The position numbers were made by a program, and so were the translations under genes. Below the pieces are notes generated by a model. The model did no database searches. It had not been told where the DNA came from and saw only the letters and a program-made list of their open reading frames with translations. Positions 1 through 50,526 of a DNA stretch of 64,000 nucleotides are shown piece after piece. This DNA is from Echinarachnius parma (taxonomy: Eukaryota > Echinodermata > Echinoidea > Clypeasteroida > Echinarachniidae). The stretch covers positions 62,001-126,000 of the forward strand of contig JBAMJV010003139.1 in assembly GCA_037951105.1 (NCBI GenBank), in the 5' to 3' direction. Numbering within the stretch: the first letter of the stretch is position 1; each line of letters opens with the position of its first letter.

Positions 1-3000
1 ATACATTAATATACAGATATAACATCCAATTCTATTTCCAATCCAATTTATCATTCTTTAGTTTAATAGACTTTTTTAGACAAACAAGTATGCATCTGTT
101 ATGATTCTGATCCAATAAACTAAATCTACAGTTTTAAAAATGTTCATGAAATTTAACACTGGTTTATGAGCTTCACATATGGAAAAAGACAAACATTTAA
201 TAATACGTGCAAAGCAAAATGCCATTTGGCATTTGGTATAGTAGTGTAAATATTTTAGTATTCATTTTTTGACGAAAACAAAACTGTTTTTAAAAATCGT
301 CCACATTGAAACAAATTTTACTGGAATTTAAAGATATAGTAAAGCCAATCACATTTTGAAAAAAAAATGCAAATGATTTTGAAATACAGTTTTGGGATAT
401 TTACTGTTTATCAAATTTATACTACTGTGAAATATATTTTTACTATTTTTTACTGGTAAATGTTCTTTTTAGACAATGTCCAAGTCAAAATGCTTTAAAG
501 TGGGAAACAACGAAAAGAAAACATTTGGCACAAAACAATATTCGCAAAAGACGATGTTAAAGAATGACATTTCAATAGAAAAGAACTTTGGCAAACACAA
601 TATAACATTTCTTCTCTTGAATGAAAATAAAAATAAGAAGAATATCTCACACAAATTGTTCAAATATTTCATATAAAAATCTCCTTATTTATAAAAAAAA
701 AAGAGGACATAATTTGCCTGAAATCCAGTTTCAGAAAAAAAAAACATCTTGCAACCGTTCCCACCACCTAAAGAACATAAATTGTCAGGCACCGAAAGCA
801 AATTGTATCTAGCTAGGATTTAATACATGTAGTAATCAATTATTGAGCTAAATTGCTAAATCAGACAAATTTATTCTAAAGTTGATATGTTTGTGGTATC
901 AAGACCAATCTACATACATGTACTCCAATACCAGCAACATCATCTTTTATAGGAGACATACTCCGTACAAGACGGATAATGAAGCGCACTATTGATAATT
1001 TCCGAAATCAAATGAATGATGAAAGTGACATGATTATTAGCCTGATAAAACATCAGTTATCAAGTTTTGTGGAAAGCATGTGGTAGGTCTGATGAAACTA
1101 ATTAACAACTATTCCAACAAATATCAACTGGATGATGATTTGTTTTTGGTGTAATACTGTTTCCATAGACCCCTGGACTCCATGCACTCGAAGCGGCTCA
1201 GACTTTACGCATTTGCAATTTGGGGTCCCCCTTTGTAGGATTCCTGGACCACTGGTCAATCTGACATATAAACTAGATTATATTAAAACTAACTATTATT
1301 CAACTTTGGTGGAAAGTTCTCCAATGTGATCCTAAATTCTTAATATTCAGAATGTAATTCAGCATTTGAAGTTAAATTTGAATTCAAGTGAAATGCTCAG
1401 AACATTTGATCTACGTGTAAGAAGTGGTGCAGCAAAGGTGAGAGTTTATATGAAACAAAACACAACTATGATTCACTTAGTTCAGATGCTATGGTGAAAA
1501 TAGCACTTTCAAATTAGCACAGAAGATGCAGGTGAAGAAGAAACTGTGGAAACTACGGCATATAAAAAACAAAAACAGCACATCCCTGCAAGATAAGACC
1601 CTAGGGAGGTTGCATACTTAATGTTTAAACAGCACAAAATCTTTTTTTGCAAACGTATCAGTTGATATTTCAGACCAATCAATATAAAAAAAGCAAAAGA
1701 GCACCGTTCATATATCATCTGTTTTACATAAATAATGTTAATATACCATCCCTTTTACAATGAAACTTTCATATGGAGCCTGTGTTTCACATAAAATAAT
1801 TTAAAAATGTGCCTATCACCCTTTCTGCGCTAATTGTTGTTTACCAAATGAATAAAGGGCACTTTTATTATAACATAATCACTCACTTCTATGAGCATAT
1901 AAGTCATTAACCAGTTGTAGAATTAATTTCTTTTTTTATAACTCACAGATCCTAACACACCTATTGTTGAGCTTTGTGAACAAATTTGGTAAATGAAATA
2001 ATAGCATGCTTTATTCACTGAAATAAGTGTTTTGGGGGTAAATGTTTTCCCTTAATAACCAGGATGTCAGATCACTCGTTGAAAGTCCAAAGGTACAAAG
2101 ATTTTAGCACAAAATAACAAATAAAATAGTTGATTTCTTAAAATAGAAAAAACACAGAGGTTTGTATGAAAAAGGAACATAAAAACTCTTGGTACATGTA
2201 TTTCCCGAAATTTGCAAAATTTAAACTCCTTTTTCTGATACATGTATTTTAGAATGAGTTTCTTGCAAATGCGTTCTTATACTGTATCTGTCTGGGTTAA
2301 AATAACAATAAACATTCATCAGAACTTGAACTAGTAAATGAAAAAGTGCAGCTCAGACGAATTCAGAATCTTAAATCTGTGCGACTTTGAGGTTGTGAGA
2401 AAACAATTTTGTATAAAGTGGTACAATATAGGCACATTTGACAAAAAAATTAATAACAAAAAAGTTCATTACACAATTACAAAAACCAGCATGAAAATTT
2501 GAATGCAGCTATTATAATTTGGTTTGGTTTCACCTTTTAAATGTAAGAAAACCGCCTCAAACCTCAATGATTAATGCAAAATCCCTGCCTTAATGGAGTG
2601 ACTAATAATGGCTCAAATTCGACACATAGTTTTACAAAATAGAGCTTACAACTAATTCAATCATATCAAATGTTTATAATTGTTAAAATTCTTTTGTTAT
2701 TAAAGCACAGAAGTAGACAATTTAGTTTATAGACTTCAAACATTTAACTTTAATTTACTTCAAAAATACAAACTTTAGTGCAAAGATGAAAAGCATTTGT
2801 TATCAATATAAAGAACAATTAACAAAAACATGATTTACTCCTGAATAATTGCATACAGAATTTTTTCCCCAATTTGCATTGAACAATGTTACAAGGGTGT
2901 TCCCAAATCGTTAGTTGTAATCATCCAAATAACAGAATTTGAAGGCAAGTATATAACACATTTAGACAAATATCATGTCCCACTTTGTAATAAACGGTAT

Positions 3001-3465
3001 GACAGATGTGCGCTGCGATGGGCGACATTCATACACAACCACCAGGTCCTGAATCATGAGAGAAAAATGAACAACAAAGAAAGTCTGAACAGCAAAGCCC
3101 GCTGCCTTTATAAAAAAAAAAAGGAGACATTCTCTATTGATTCTTCCAATTCTGATTCCATAAATCCCAAAAGCATAGAACTTGGTTTTAAACGGGAAAT
3201 ATTCCCTCCTCTTCTCCCTATTCCAATACCAGGAAACAACAAAAATGTCCAAACCACCAATCAGCCGTTATTTGGATTAAAATAGAAACAAATTCTCCTC
3301 ATCTTTTCATTCAGATTCCGTGATCAGGCAACACAGTATGAAACAAAGGCGTCTAGACTCTGATGAACAATATTGCAACAAGACTGCGACTTAGTACAGT
3401 TTCAAAGTGCTTCAAAAGCGTGCGATGAGCTTCGCGTGAATAACGGCACCATGTTTTTCAAAGCA
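1..3465 (-). other. Plexin 3' UTR and downstream sequence
   Basis: AT-rich with many stops in all frames; no coding exon seen. Read on the minus strand, AATAAA hexamers occur at 2,010-2,015, 1,864-1,869 and 870-875, any of which could end the transcript (3' UTR of about 1.5, 1.6 or 2.6 kb). Which is used cannot be told from the sequence. Short open frames near 2,962-3,285 are chance. Confidence 0.4.
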
Positions 3466-39713
<36,248 letters not shown>

Positions 39714-40379
39714 CTGTGATGCAAAAATAAGTAAATGAAAAGGATAAAAGGAAATTAGAGAGTTGCAGTAGATCATAATATATTACATAAATATCTGATG
39801 GCAGTATCAATAAATAGGAAGAGAAGGCAAATCATAATCTCTGATGTCCCAAGAAAATATGGTATCTACAAAGAGAAAGATTGAGGGAATAAATAACATC
39901 TGCAAGACAAATACTTGTACAGTGCATCAATGGATACAGTAAACACAATTATAGTTTGCCCCTACCTTTAAAGAATTAAAGAAGAGATTACAAATCATGT
40001 GACGCTAAATAAGAAATTAGCTGATAAACAAATTCATACATTGAAGCAACAAAATAATGAACCTATTTAAGCCTACAATGTACATGGCCGAAAAGAAAAA
40101 TTCAATGTATGCTTCATACAAGAAAAGTTATAAATACTTTTTGTTTTAGACATAAAGCTTTACATTGACATGGAAGGAAATATATGCAAATGTGTTGCAC
40201 TTGTATGGTAAATAAAAGAAAAGGAAAGTTCTAAAAGAACTTCTTTACTATTATTGAAGCTTCCACCTTCAACCTCAAGTGGATATTAATATTCCACGAC
40301 TTTCAAAAATAGATAACTGCAAACAAAAAATGTTACGCACACTTTAAATCTTCAAGATCTCTCTAACGCTTTGGATGCA

Positions 40380-41900
40380 AATACGCGACTTATCAAATAT
40401 GGTTTATGCCAACTCAAAAACACAAACTCCCACACTCTTGATCCTTGTAAATAAACATCAGCTTCACTTGGAGATGATAAGGGCTCCCAAAGTGATGCTC
40501 AAACATTTACTGGGATACAACAAATGGGCTAAGGATGATTTTGGGATTCACTCCTGCATAAATCGATTCCATCCAACCTTCTCGTTTCTGTGGTGCAAGG
40601 ACTTTTGATATTCATCCTCCAATTTCATCCGGCAGATTTGAAGAGCTAACATCGACTTGAGGAAATGGAGTCGTTACGGTGAATAATTCCAGAAGAGCTT
40701 CAGACGCCTTTGAGATTTTGATATCGCCGTGAAACACTAAAAAAACATTTGCACAATCAAAAAATAGCAAAATTTGTCCTCGAAATGCAAAAAACCTGCT
40801 TCCATTATCTTCATCCTTGTTAAAATACCTATTTTTTAAAGAAATCATAAAAAGCTCTTGAGATGCTCAAGACATTAACTGGGACACAAGAAGTATGCCA
40901 AGGATAATTTCGGATTCACTTCTGCATAAAATCGATAAAGGCAAATCTATGTTCCCTATCAGAAGAAGCGAGAACTTTTTAATATTCATCCTCAAATTTC
41001 ACCAGGGAGTTTTGAAGAGCTAACATCGACTTGACAAATGGAGCCTTTCTGGTGGATTCTTTTCTGAAGAGTTTTAGATTGCTGAATTAATACAGCTGTG
41101 GAACACTACAAAAACATTTGCACAAGTCAAAATTACAAAAAAAAGTGTCCTTGAAATGCAGAAAGCCCTTTTCTTTCATCCTCATCCTCGCAAACCCCCA
41201 AAAACAGCTTCAATTCGAAATCAAGAAAGCTCCTAAAGTGATGCTCGAACATTAACTGGGCCATGGAAAGTGTGCCAAGGATAAATTTGGATTCACTTCT
41301 CCATAAAATCGATAAGGGGAAATCTATGTTCCTTATCGGAAGAAGCCAGCAAGATCTTGTTCATATTCATCCTTAAAGTTCATCTGGGAGTTTTGGAGAG
41401 GAAGCATTTACTTGATGAAATGGATCGGCTTTTTGGGGTGAACACTTTCAGATGATCTTTAGATTGCTCCGAGAATTAATACAGCTGTGCAACATTACAA
41501 AACTATTTACGCTGTAAGGAGAAATTCTATCCATTTCCGATAGAAACTGAGAGGAAGCATCAACGTGTCCTTGAGTTGCAACAAAGCCTGTTTTCTTTAT
41601 CTTCCATCGAATTCAAAACATCAGCTTCATTACATAATCACTCAATCTCCCAAAGTGATGCTGAAATATTTACAGGGAAGTAAAATATATGCCAAGGATA
41701 CTTTTCTGATTCACTTCTGCATAAAATTGATCGCTTTCACAACTTCTCCTGTTACGGAGGAGTGAAAAACTTTTTCAGTGTTCTGAAAAACGAATACTAA
41801 CTTGGCAAAATGGAGACTGCTCGTGAATATTTTCGGAAAAGCTTTTTATAGATTCTACCGAGAATTAACGTAGTTGGAAAAACACAACAAAACATTTGGG
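40380..41900 (+). repeat. Tandem array, four units of about 375-415 bp
   Basis: Units marked by aaagtgatgctc at about 40,489, 40,859 (variant), 41,235 and 41,652, each followed by gccaaggata, a cttctgcataaaatcgat motif, a gttttgaagagctaacatcg motif and aattaatacagctgtg. Diverged from each other; no long ORF. Confidence 0.85.
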
Positions 41901-42876
41901 AATTTTCAACAGCCAACACTGACAAAACTGAGATGTAAATGTGATTACTTTTCAGAAGAGATATAAAAGATCCCTTGAAGAATATGTGGAAACTTGCACA
42001 AATTAAAAAACGAAACATCTGTTTTAGTATAAAGGCAAAAATAGTAAAGACAGGTTGAATGACCATATTTAAAAAATATATATATCATTCTTGAGATTTA
42101 TTTTTTAAAGTCCAGTTCACATATTTTTGAAGTGAGATTTTGTGTGAAACAGTTATATAATATCATTTAAAATGAGCAATTTCATTTTAATAAATATACA
42201 TGTATTCAAGTTGGCATTCATTTAATCATGGTTTAAATGTACATCTATCTGTGTTTGGTAAAATTCTATAATAGAAAAAAAATGTAGGACCTTAGTTTTG
42301 TAAATTTATTTTGTCAATTATATGACAAAAACAACAACATGGATTACTAATCACATTTATAACTGAAAATAGATCCAATTAAAGCTATACCACCTAGTTG
42401 CTGACAAATAACCGCCGGCTAGTTTTGTTAATACGCTTGTATTAATACCGCTCTGAAAAACAAAATTAGCTTATTTTCAATGTCAGATTCCAGTGCTGTA
42501 AATAAGCCCATTAACGCAGGATGACAACAACTTAACTCACACCCCATGGCTACAAAACGATATATAGAAATGCGCAAACTAATTAGCGGCGAGCTCAGAG
42601 AGAGGTGTGAAATCAGAGTGCACTTGTGACATTCAAAACGCATTTCCCATCTCGTTAATTTGCTCGTTTGATGTCCGGCAGTTATGATAACCACGTGTTC
42701 GTAATCATCATCCACCAAATCCCGGCCACGATAAATATCAAAGATAATTAGTGTGTGTAGTAAGGGTTGATCCAAACGAGGGGCGAAGGGGGAGGTAGGG
42801 TATTTACAGTGCAAGAGGTGCCACATGTATTATCAATAAGCATGGTGTTCAGTAATTCTTTTTCTTTAACAAACAA

Positions 42877-42898
42877 GGGGGGGGGGGGGGGGGGGGGG
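42877..42898 (+). repeat. Poly-G tract, 22 nt
   Basis: Uninterrupted G run beside repeat C. Confidence 0.97.
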
Positions 42899-42914
42899 TG
42901 ATTTCCACGGGGTA

Positions 42915-43135
42915 GGCAATGCTAGAAATGAACCTTTTTGCCTTGTGGCCCAGTTGGGCATGTAAAACAAGATTATTCAAATTATAGTGGCCCGGCCCTA
43001 AATCTGGAAGCCCTAACCAAAGAAAAACATTACACATTATATCATATTTGCTTGCCCATTAGAGCCAGTGGAATTTAGCATTAATGAATTAAGGTGGCCA
43101 GAAGCTAAATTTTAGTGGCCCCAGGCAAGGAGGGC
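42915..43135 (-). repeat. Dispersed repeat C, inverted copy
   Basis: Contains gtggcccagttgggcatg, tagtggcccggccctaa, gtggaatttagcattaatg and ttagtggccccaggcaag. Confidence 0.6.
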
Positions 43136-43194
43136 TGTGCTAATTTCAAACATTGGGGTGGGGCATTACTGTCCCTATCCTCCCCCCCTCCCCT

Positions 43195-43212
43195 CCCCCC
43201 CCCCCCCCCCCC
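43195..43212 (+). repeat. Poly-C tract, 18 nt
   Basis: Follows an imperfect C-rich stretch from 43,181; only 300 bp from the poly-G run at 42,877, so a G/C hairpin is possible. Confidence 0.95.
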
Positions 43213-44200
43213 TAGCTACCCCACTGCAAATGATGACTTTAAGCCCTTTTTATCTCCCGTTAACAAGATGTCATCAATTGATCAAGGTCAAATCTGTTGC
43301 GAGTCAATTAACGAGATTGGTCGCAGCGCTGGGCTTTAATCGACAACACGTCCAAAAGGATAGCTCCCCTTGTTGTTTGCTCCCTCATCGATAATTATAC
43401 CAATATTTGGTTCACTGACATGTTCATGTACACTACCATACGTGACTTTTGTTATAATTTTGCCTTTGTGACATTAGAGAGAATTTTCTGTGTATGAAAA
43501 TAAAGTTGAATGTGGAAACACACAATTTAAAATATATGCTATAAATGCAATGTGAAAGATACTGACGTGAATGTGAATCTGGTAGCAAAAGCATTTTTTT
43601 TCCTCATTGTTTTTAACATTCTGCCAAATAAAAATATCAAAACGGTCCATCATCATTACATTCAATTTGTCTTATTTGCTTATTTTAGATTATGACTGAT
43701 GCCTACATAGAAGTTTAAGAAAACAAAATGAATCCTTTCTTTACTTTTGGCACCAAAGTGCACAAGACATCAATGCCTTCTCTGAGGCTTAGCGCTGATT
43801 GTGTTAATCATAAGAAATAGACAAATACGAGAACTTGTCGGCAGACAGAAAAGCAAACTTTCCTGGTCATTTTTCTTCATTGCTTGATCGATCGTATGTG
43901 ATTTTCTCCCATGCAGCTTTTGACATGCAACATACATCATGATGTCAGACCATATTACCAAAAGAATAGTCTTTCCGAGGAAAGTACATGTCCATGTCCA
44001 TAGAGCAGTCCAAATTATTTCCCCCAAAATTCAAAATGCCCTTTGCTTATTCATATGAAACTATCCCTTGAATTTATTTAAAGACATTCTTTGTACAGAA
44101 ATATGTATTAAGGAAAGCTAGTCTAAGAATAAAGATATAATATTATTCATTTTCAAGATTATCTTTTTATATGATGCAAGACCCAAGATGATGCTATCCA

Positions 44201-44285
44201 TTTAACCCTTTTTTAGGACTTGTAAAAATACTACATGTTTCCGTCAGGAGAATGCATGTTATATTAAAATTAAACAGTCCTAACT
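44201..44285 (+). mobile_element. MITE family B copy, diverged
   Basis: Contains aacccttttttaggactt and aggagaatgcatgttata. Confidence 0.5.
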
Positions 44286-45925
44286 ATTTATTAAAGGACT
44301 TACAAAGTCTCCCTTTAAAAGGGAAATTGATTTTTCATTTTGCTAGCTTCTGCTCTTTTGGCACCAAATGGACGACGGCATGTACAAACTTAGGCCAGGT
44401 GTTTACATAAATTCAACTGAGCATCGAAACCTCAACCCTTGAAAAAAACTGAGTGATGAAAATTTCCAAAACATTCATCCCTTTTCTCACCCTCTCCCCT
44501 CCGTCGTCGCCACATCTTTGATTGAGCGGTTGTTATAATCCATATCCACGATAGATTCTACATCATGTTGTGTTTTTTCGGTTTTCTTTTTTACTACTGA
44601 AAGGGGAAGAGGCGCGAATGCTCGTAAAAAAAGAATTGATGAATGGGAATGCTAGTGCAAGGAAAACACTGCTACGAAACCTTTTCATTCTATTGATAAA
44701 TAATGCACAGTAACCGATCACATGCAGGCGTTTCCAGGTGCACAAAATGAGTTGGATAAAAGCTTTCTTTTCAATAAGCAGAACTTTATGAACTAATGAA
44801 CTTAAATGATTTTCAATTTGTAAAAAGTGATTAACGTGAGTACAAGTGTTTGATTGAAAATGTGATGTTAACAGTTCGATCATACCTGTATGCATTTTTC
44901 TTTTAACATGTATTTTATGCAATATACTTTCGGACTTGTGTGTGTGTAGTATGTTTATGTTTATATTGTATGTGTGCATGTGTGTATGTCGATATGCTAT
45001 AATAAGAGAAATATAATACATGTAATAAAAGGAAACAACATTTCCAATCAAACATCGGAGTAATCAATCAAATTTATCAATGGCAAATGAAAACGAGAAC
45101 AGATATGGAAATCCTTTGAATGAATACAAGAAAAAGGACAAGAGTTTTTGTTTTTAAAACAAGGTTGAGTAATCATACATACAGGGAAAATGACAGTAAT
45201 ATTTTCAACAGTAACAAAATTTGAATAATTGTATGAAGTTAATGCAATCAGAACTGGACTCAATCAGAACTGGACTACAAACTATAATGGCTATGATTTA
45301 TATTAGAACGCATGCTATACCAACATTTAATAGTGCTGAACAGGTTAAAATTGTAGTACAAATATTCCCAGTATGGAATTATCTTGAGTGCTCATCAAAA
45401 TGCTTTGCCTTTAGGCGCTATCAAACACAAGCATCTTCACTTCTCAACTCCCGGTCACATATCACCGGATAGTGTAAACGGATGCCCGACGAAGAGGAAA
45501 ATTTCAATCCGTTCTTATGCGTTTCTTGTCAGATCCTTGTCAGGAGATATACTTTATTTCATCAGGTGGAAAATTTTGTGCATGAAGCATTGGAGATGAC
45601 TTTCACCACCGGATAATTTGATTTCACGAATTCTCTATTCGTCAGGCATCCATTCACCCTATCCAGTGATGTGTGACCGGGGCATTAATGCCAGTACTGA
45701 CAAGAATACAGAGAATACAGAGCTCCCTTATTACGCATGCAAACAGCAGTGTCGCGAATGTGCCAATTGAGACCCGTTCCGAGACCCGAAACATGACCCC
45801 AACAAGTTTTCCCCTTGGAGCCCTACATTTATTATTCCATAAATACCAATATTGTTGTATTTATAACCCTGGGGTGACACAAGAGTGCGTGTGTGTTTTG
45901 TTAATACAATTACTATCTTTACTAA

Positions 45926-46780
45926 TGAATGAATGGATGGATGGATGGATGGATGGATGGATGGATGGATGGATGGATGGATGGATGGATGGATGGATGG
46001 ATGGATGGATGGATGGATGGATGGATGGATGGATGGATGGATGGATGGATGGATGGATGGATGGATGGATGGATGGATGGATGGATGGATGGATGGATGG
46101 ATGGATGGATGGATGGATGGATGGATGGATGGATGGATGGATGGATGGATGGATGGATGGATGGATGGATGGATGGATGGATGGATGGATGGATGGATGG
46201 ATGGATGGATGGATGGATGGATGGATGGATGGATGGATGGATGGATGGATGGATGGATGGATGGATGGATGGATGGATGGATGGATGGATGGATGGATGG
46301 ATGGATGGATGGATGGATGGATGGATGGATGGATGGATGGATGGATGGATGGATGGATGGATGGATGGATGGATGGATGGATGGATGGATGGATGGATGG
46401 ATGGATGGATGGATGGATGGATGGATGGATGGATGGATGGATGGATGGATGGATGGATGGATGGATGGATGGATGGATGGATGGATGGATGGATGGATGG
46501 ATGGATGGATGGATGGATGGATGGATGGATGGATGGATGGATGGATGGATGGATGGATGGATGGATGGAAGGATGGATGGGTGGATGGATGGGTGGATGG
46601 GTGGATGGATGGAGGGATGGAAGGGTGAATTGGTGGATGGATGGATGGATTATCTGAATAGATCGATCGATGCATGGATGGATGGATGAATGGATCGATG
46701 CATGGATGGATGGAAGGATGGATGGAAGGATGGATGAATGGATGGATGAAAGGATGAATGGAAGGATGGATGGATAAATG
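45926..46780 (+). repeat. (ATGG)n tetranucleotide microsatellite
   Basis: Practically pure ATGG from 45,930 to 46,568 (about 640 bp, 160 units), then an interrupted tail to about 46,780 with gatcgatcgatgcatgg variants. Because four bases shift the frame, several frames on both strands stay open (MDGW and HPSI repeats); these are not genes. Confidence 0.98.
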
Positions 46781-47222
46781 AATACATAGCAAGAATATGG
46801 ATATGTTGACACATAAAGAAGTTAACATGTGTAAGAGCAAACCTGATGCGACATTGTCAACTTAAATCATCCATTGATGCTCAACTGCATCAGATAAACA
46901 CATATCTTTGTTAGATGTGAAAACATTATCTATTTGGTAGATTTCAAAAGAGTCATATATACATCTGTAGTTTTTTTTCCATCCATAAACTCACTCCTGC
47001 TTATTAAACCAGACACATCAACAAACAAACAGAATTCATGGAACACTCTGATCAAGATGTTGTAAGGAAACAAACAAAATGCCATCTGAATTCATGAATA
47101 ACCCCGATCAGCGTTTTGTAGGATGGTTTACAGTTGCAGTGTTTATTATGCCTAGATTGCTACTACCCACGCTACATGTTGAATAAACCACACTTACAAA
47201 CACCTCCACTCTCTCCCCGTTG

Positions 47223-47239
47223 CCCCCCCCCCCCCCCCC
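47223..47239 (+). repeat. Poly-C tract, 17 nt
   Basis: Uninterrupted C run. Confidence 0.95.
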
Positions 47240-47620
47240 TCGACACAAACCTTCCACTGAATTATACATCATCTACAATGTAAATTCAGCCTCGAAAAAG
47301 CACTATGGAACAACCGCACTACCACAAACAGTCCGTTTTGTCAATTTTGACGTTCTAGAATGTCTGTTTCCGGTGGAAACCGATCTCATTCATTATGCAG
47401 AAGTCTTGCCGTTTTTGTTTTGTTCACCTTTCACTGAACAAGACAGGTGAACAAATTCTCACTATAGGATAAGATAAACATAGCAGTGCTTTGTTTAACC
47501 CTTTTTACACACAAACTTTGATACAGCTATTTAAATATTACCCTGTAATGCCTCTAAAAATGTTATTGGGTTAGCTGAATAGGTGATATGTAAATTCAAC
47601 CTCAACATATTTTGTTGGGT

Positions 47621-47690
47621 GGATAGATAGATAGATAGATAGATAGATTGATTATATATAGATAGATGGACAGATAGATAGATAGAAAGT
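47621..47690 (+). repeat. (GATA)n microsatellite
   Basis: Short pure run to 47,647 followed by interrupted gatagatgg units. Confidence 0.9.
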
Positions 47691-48475
47691 ATGCAATATA
47701 AAGACATGATCAGATGAATTGATATTGAAGAGCAGAAGAGGTCACTAACACATCACTGCTCAGTTGAAAGAAGAAAATGTGCTTCTCCTGCAAATGAAAT
47801 ATGAACAGCTAATCCTCACACACTTACGCAAATTAAATACTTAACTTCACAAATGGAAACGTCTTTTTCAATTACGTGCAAGCATCAGCTAAATTCCACA
47901 ATGAGGTCCTTCGGGAGGGTGTAACACTTTCCTCTTTACAAATTATATCTTTTTACCAAACTTGAAAACTACGAATATAGAAATAAATATGAATGTTTTC
48001 TTCAAGAGGGTCAATCATAATGGAATATTAAACCTTTTAAGGCCTAAGTTGGAGTAATCTTTAAATGCATGCACTTTTAATGGCCCTTGGGGAGGATTTC
48101 CTTGCTAATGGAGTCGGAGCATGAATGTAGAGGGCGAAATCAGAGTGTTTCAAATCCTCTTGACTTACACGAAGAAAAGGGAGGGGATTTTAAAACTATT
48201 AGCAGTTGAAATCTGTGCGGCAAAGTGATAAAAGAACTTTTCAACATGCAGAGTGCTCCCAAGACTCTCAGAAAAACCTGAAAACATTGTCCACACGCAC
48301 ATCACAAATGTCCTTGAATGAATAGAGAATTTGAAGGATGTTGTACTCTGATAACCTATTGAGAAAGAAGCCTAAAAGCTAAATGCTTGGAAGTATTCAG
48401 AGTATATTCTATACCAATAGTACATTTTTCTTTAAACAGTCCATATTTGACAATGATATTAAATTGCTCCTTAAG

Positions 48476-48512
48476 GGTTATAACCTGTTCAGGACTGGTC
48501 CAGAAAATGTTT
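48476..48512 (+). mobile_element. MITE family B fragment
   Basis: Only the left end remains: taacctgttcaggactggtc. Otherwise 46,900-50,500 shows nothing I can name. Confidence 0.5.
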
Positions 48513-50526
48513 CCAACTGTGGTATATGAATGTTACGGATGTTCAGTAAATACCAACATCTTAACTTCCTAAAAGGGTTTATAGACAACAAAATGTCCTT
48601 GGTACAATGGAGAAATTACAAAACTATCCCTGCCAGAACAGGAATACGAGAAGGGCATTGGCTTCATTAAAAGCTTTTAAGCATTTAGGAAGTTATCTGC
48701 AGAGTGGGAGGCACATTTGATGGGGTATCAAGGCCAGTGTAAGCAGGTTAATTGCTTGGTGAGAGGGAGAGGAGATGAGGGAGGAAGGAGTCAAAACACA
48801 GTAAACCACTAGGTTTGGTTTTGAGCAAGATGGCGATGAAGAAATCAATCCTGCTTTGACACGTTCAAAGGCCAGAAGTGTAGTAGGATTGCTTCCCCTC
48901 AAAACAAGTGAAGAAGCTCTGAATGTGACCTTGCACATGTATTAAACCACAGGCTTGTTTTTTTTTAGAGATTGGGAGAGAAATACTGACCGGGGCCAGT
49001 AACAAAGATTACAAATTAATATGGCACATCAATCGATCGATCAATCAATTGATTGCCTGATTTATTGTCAATCTTTGTCAATCAAAAGACAGAAAGAGGC
49101 ATGCTACTATCTAACAGGAATAAGTGAGGAAAAACATAAACAGTGTATTACTTTCTAGAAATTAAAATTTTCCCTTCTTCATATTAAAATTTGTAAAAAG
49201 TATAAAAGCCTTTTTAAGATTACAAATTTGACATATGGAAAATAGAATGAAACCTTGCCATTCACCAAAACACCTTTTTTGCAACTCTTGAGAGATTTCA
49301 AGATGCTCTCAAGCTATCAATCTATCAAGCTATCATTTTTGTGATATGAATTTTAGAGAAATTAATTCCAAACAATCCAGTCACGTATTCTGAATCACCT
49401 GGCAAGTTGATATATATACATTATGGAGTGCAACAAATGCAAAACAGAATTTTCAGTGCAAATGTATTGCCTACAGCTAGTCAATTCATATGGGATTTCT
49501 GCACATATTACCTGTCATGGCGCAAGCATGAACCAAACAAGAAGACATCATCAACATAAAAAAAATGTCCATTAGAGAAAAACAAGAGGGAAATGCATTA
49601 ATGGCTTGTTTCAGGCCATTCACTCACCAGGGAGGAAGGACCCATTCATAATTTATCAGAAATGCCGATGCTTTTAGTCCATTCCCATGCATTAGGGTGA
49701 CCTCCAATGACTTGTTTCAAGTCCTTGTCCCATCATAATGACAGAAAATTGCTGAATTAATGATTAGGGAAGATGTAACTCATGCTATGTCATAACGATC
49801 GTAATGACACTAGGATGGAAAATACATGCACTTATGATTAAAAAGATTATAGGACTCAATGTCGGCGAATGATTAAATCTGCCTTAATGATGCTACTATC
49901 TTTCATTAATTTATCTTCTATTTAATTCTGCTTCAGCATAATGAAGTTCTGAACATATGCAATACCCTTGGGCAGTGGTCTTTGAAAAGGGCATATTATA
50001 CGCATACACACAATATAGTTTTGAATGGTTCAACAAACCAGGGTGGGGTTGGGAGGCCTTGTGGCTCTACATATTTCTTGTTTGTATTATGCTGTATATT
50101 TGCAATGTCAGCTCTGCATTTAGGGCCCAAAACAACTTTCCATGACACTTTCATTAGAGCAGATCTACACATTTACTGGCGTACTTTATGTGTAGATTGG
50201 CACAGACGTTTCACTGTGTAACTAGCGTCAATATAATTGCCCTACTGGCATGGAATGAGTTAACCGAGACTGATGAAATATGTGGAGATCAATATATAAA
50301 TGAAGTTTAGACACCAAATACATGAATGACATTATCTTAATCATCTTATCATTGATATTTCCAAAAACTTTAAAAAAACATCAAAACAGGGGGCGGGAAG
50401 AACTTCTAACAATGGTTTTCACAAAACCATTAATTTTCTATAAATCAAGCATGTTCCAAATTGTCAGTAAAACCTTAAATACAATTCACAAACATATAAT
50501 ATGTTTAAAGTTCTTTTTTCTGTTGA

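Noticed and set aside
42428-42826. 132-codon minus-strand frame
   Set aside because: No splice context, no domain and not in phase with plexin; likely chance in intron.
44563-45051. 162-codon minus-strand frame
   Set aside because: Low-complexity His/Thr/Ile-rich segment from AT-rich and GT-rich DNA; no homology recognised.
45926-46780. CRISPR-like or coding repeat array
   Set aside because: Pure tetranucleotide without spacers in an animal intron. No CRISPR array, tRNA or rRNA was seen anywhere in the window.
45673-46840. Frames of 230-369 codons with MDGW or HPSI repeats on both strands
   Set aside because: All come from the (ATGG)n tract; a tetranucleotide without stops is open in every frame.
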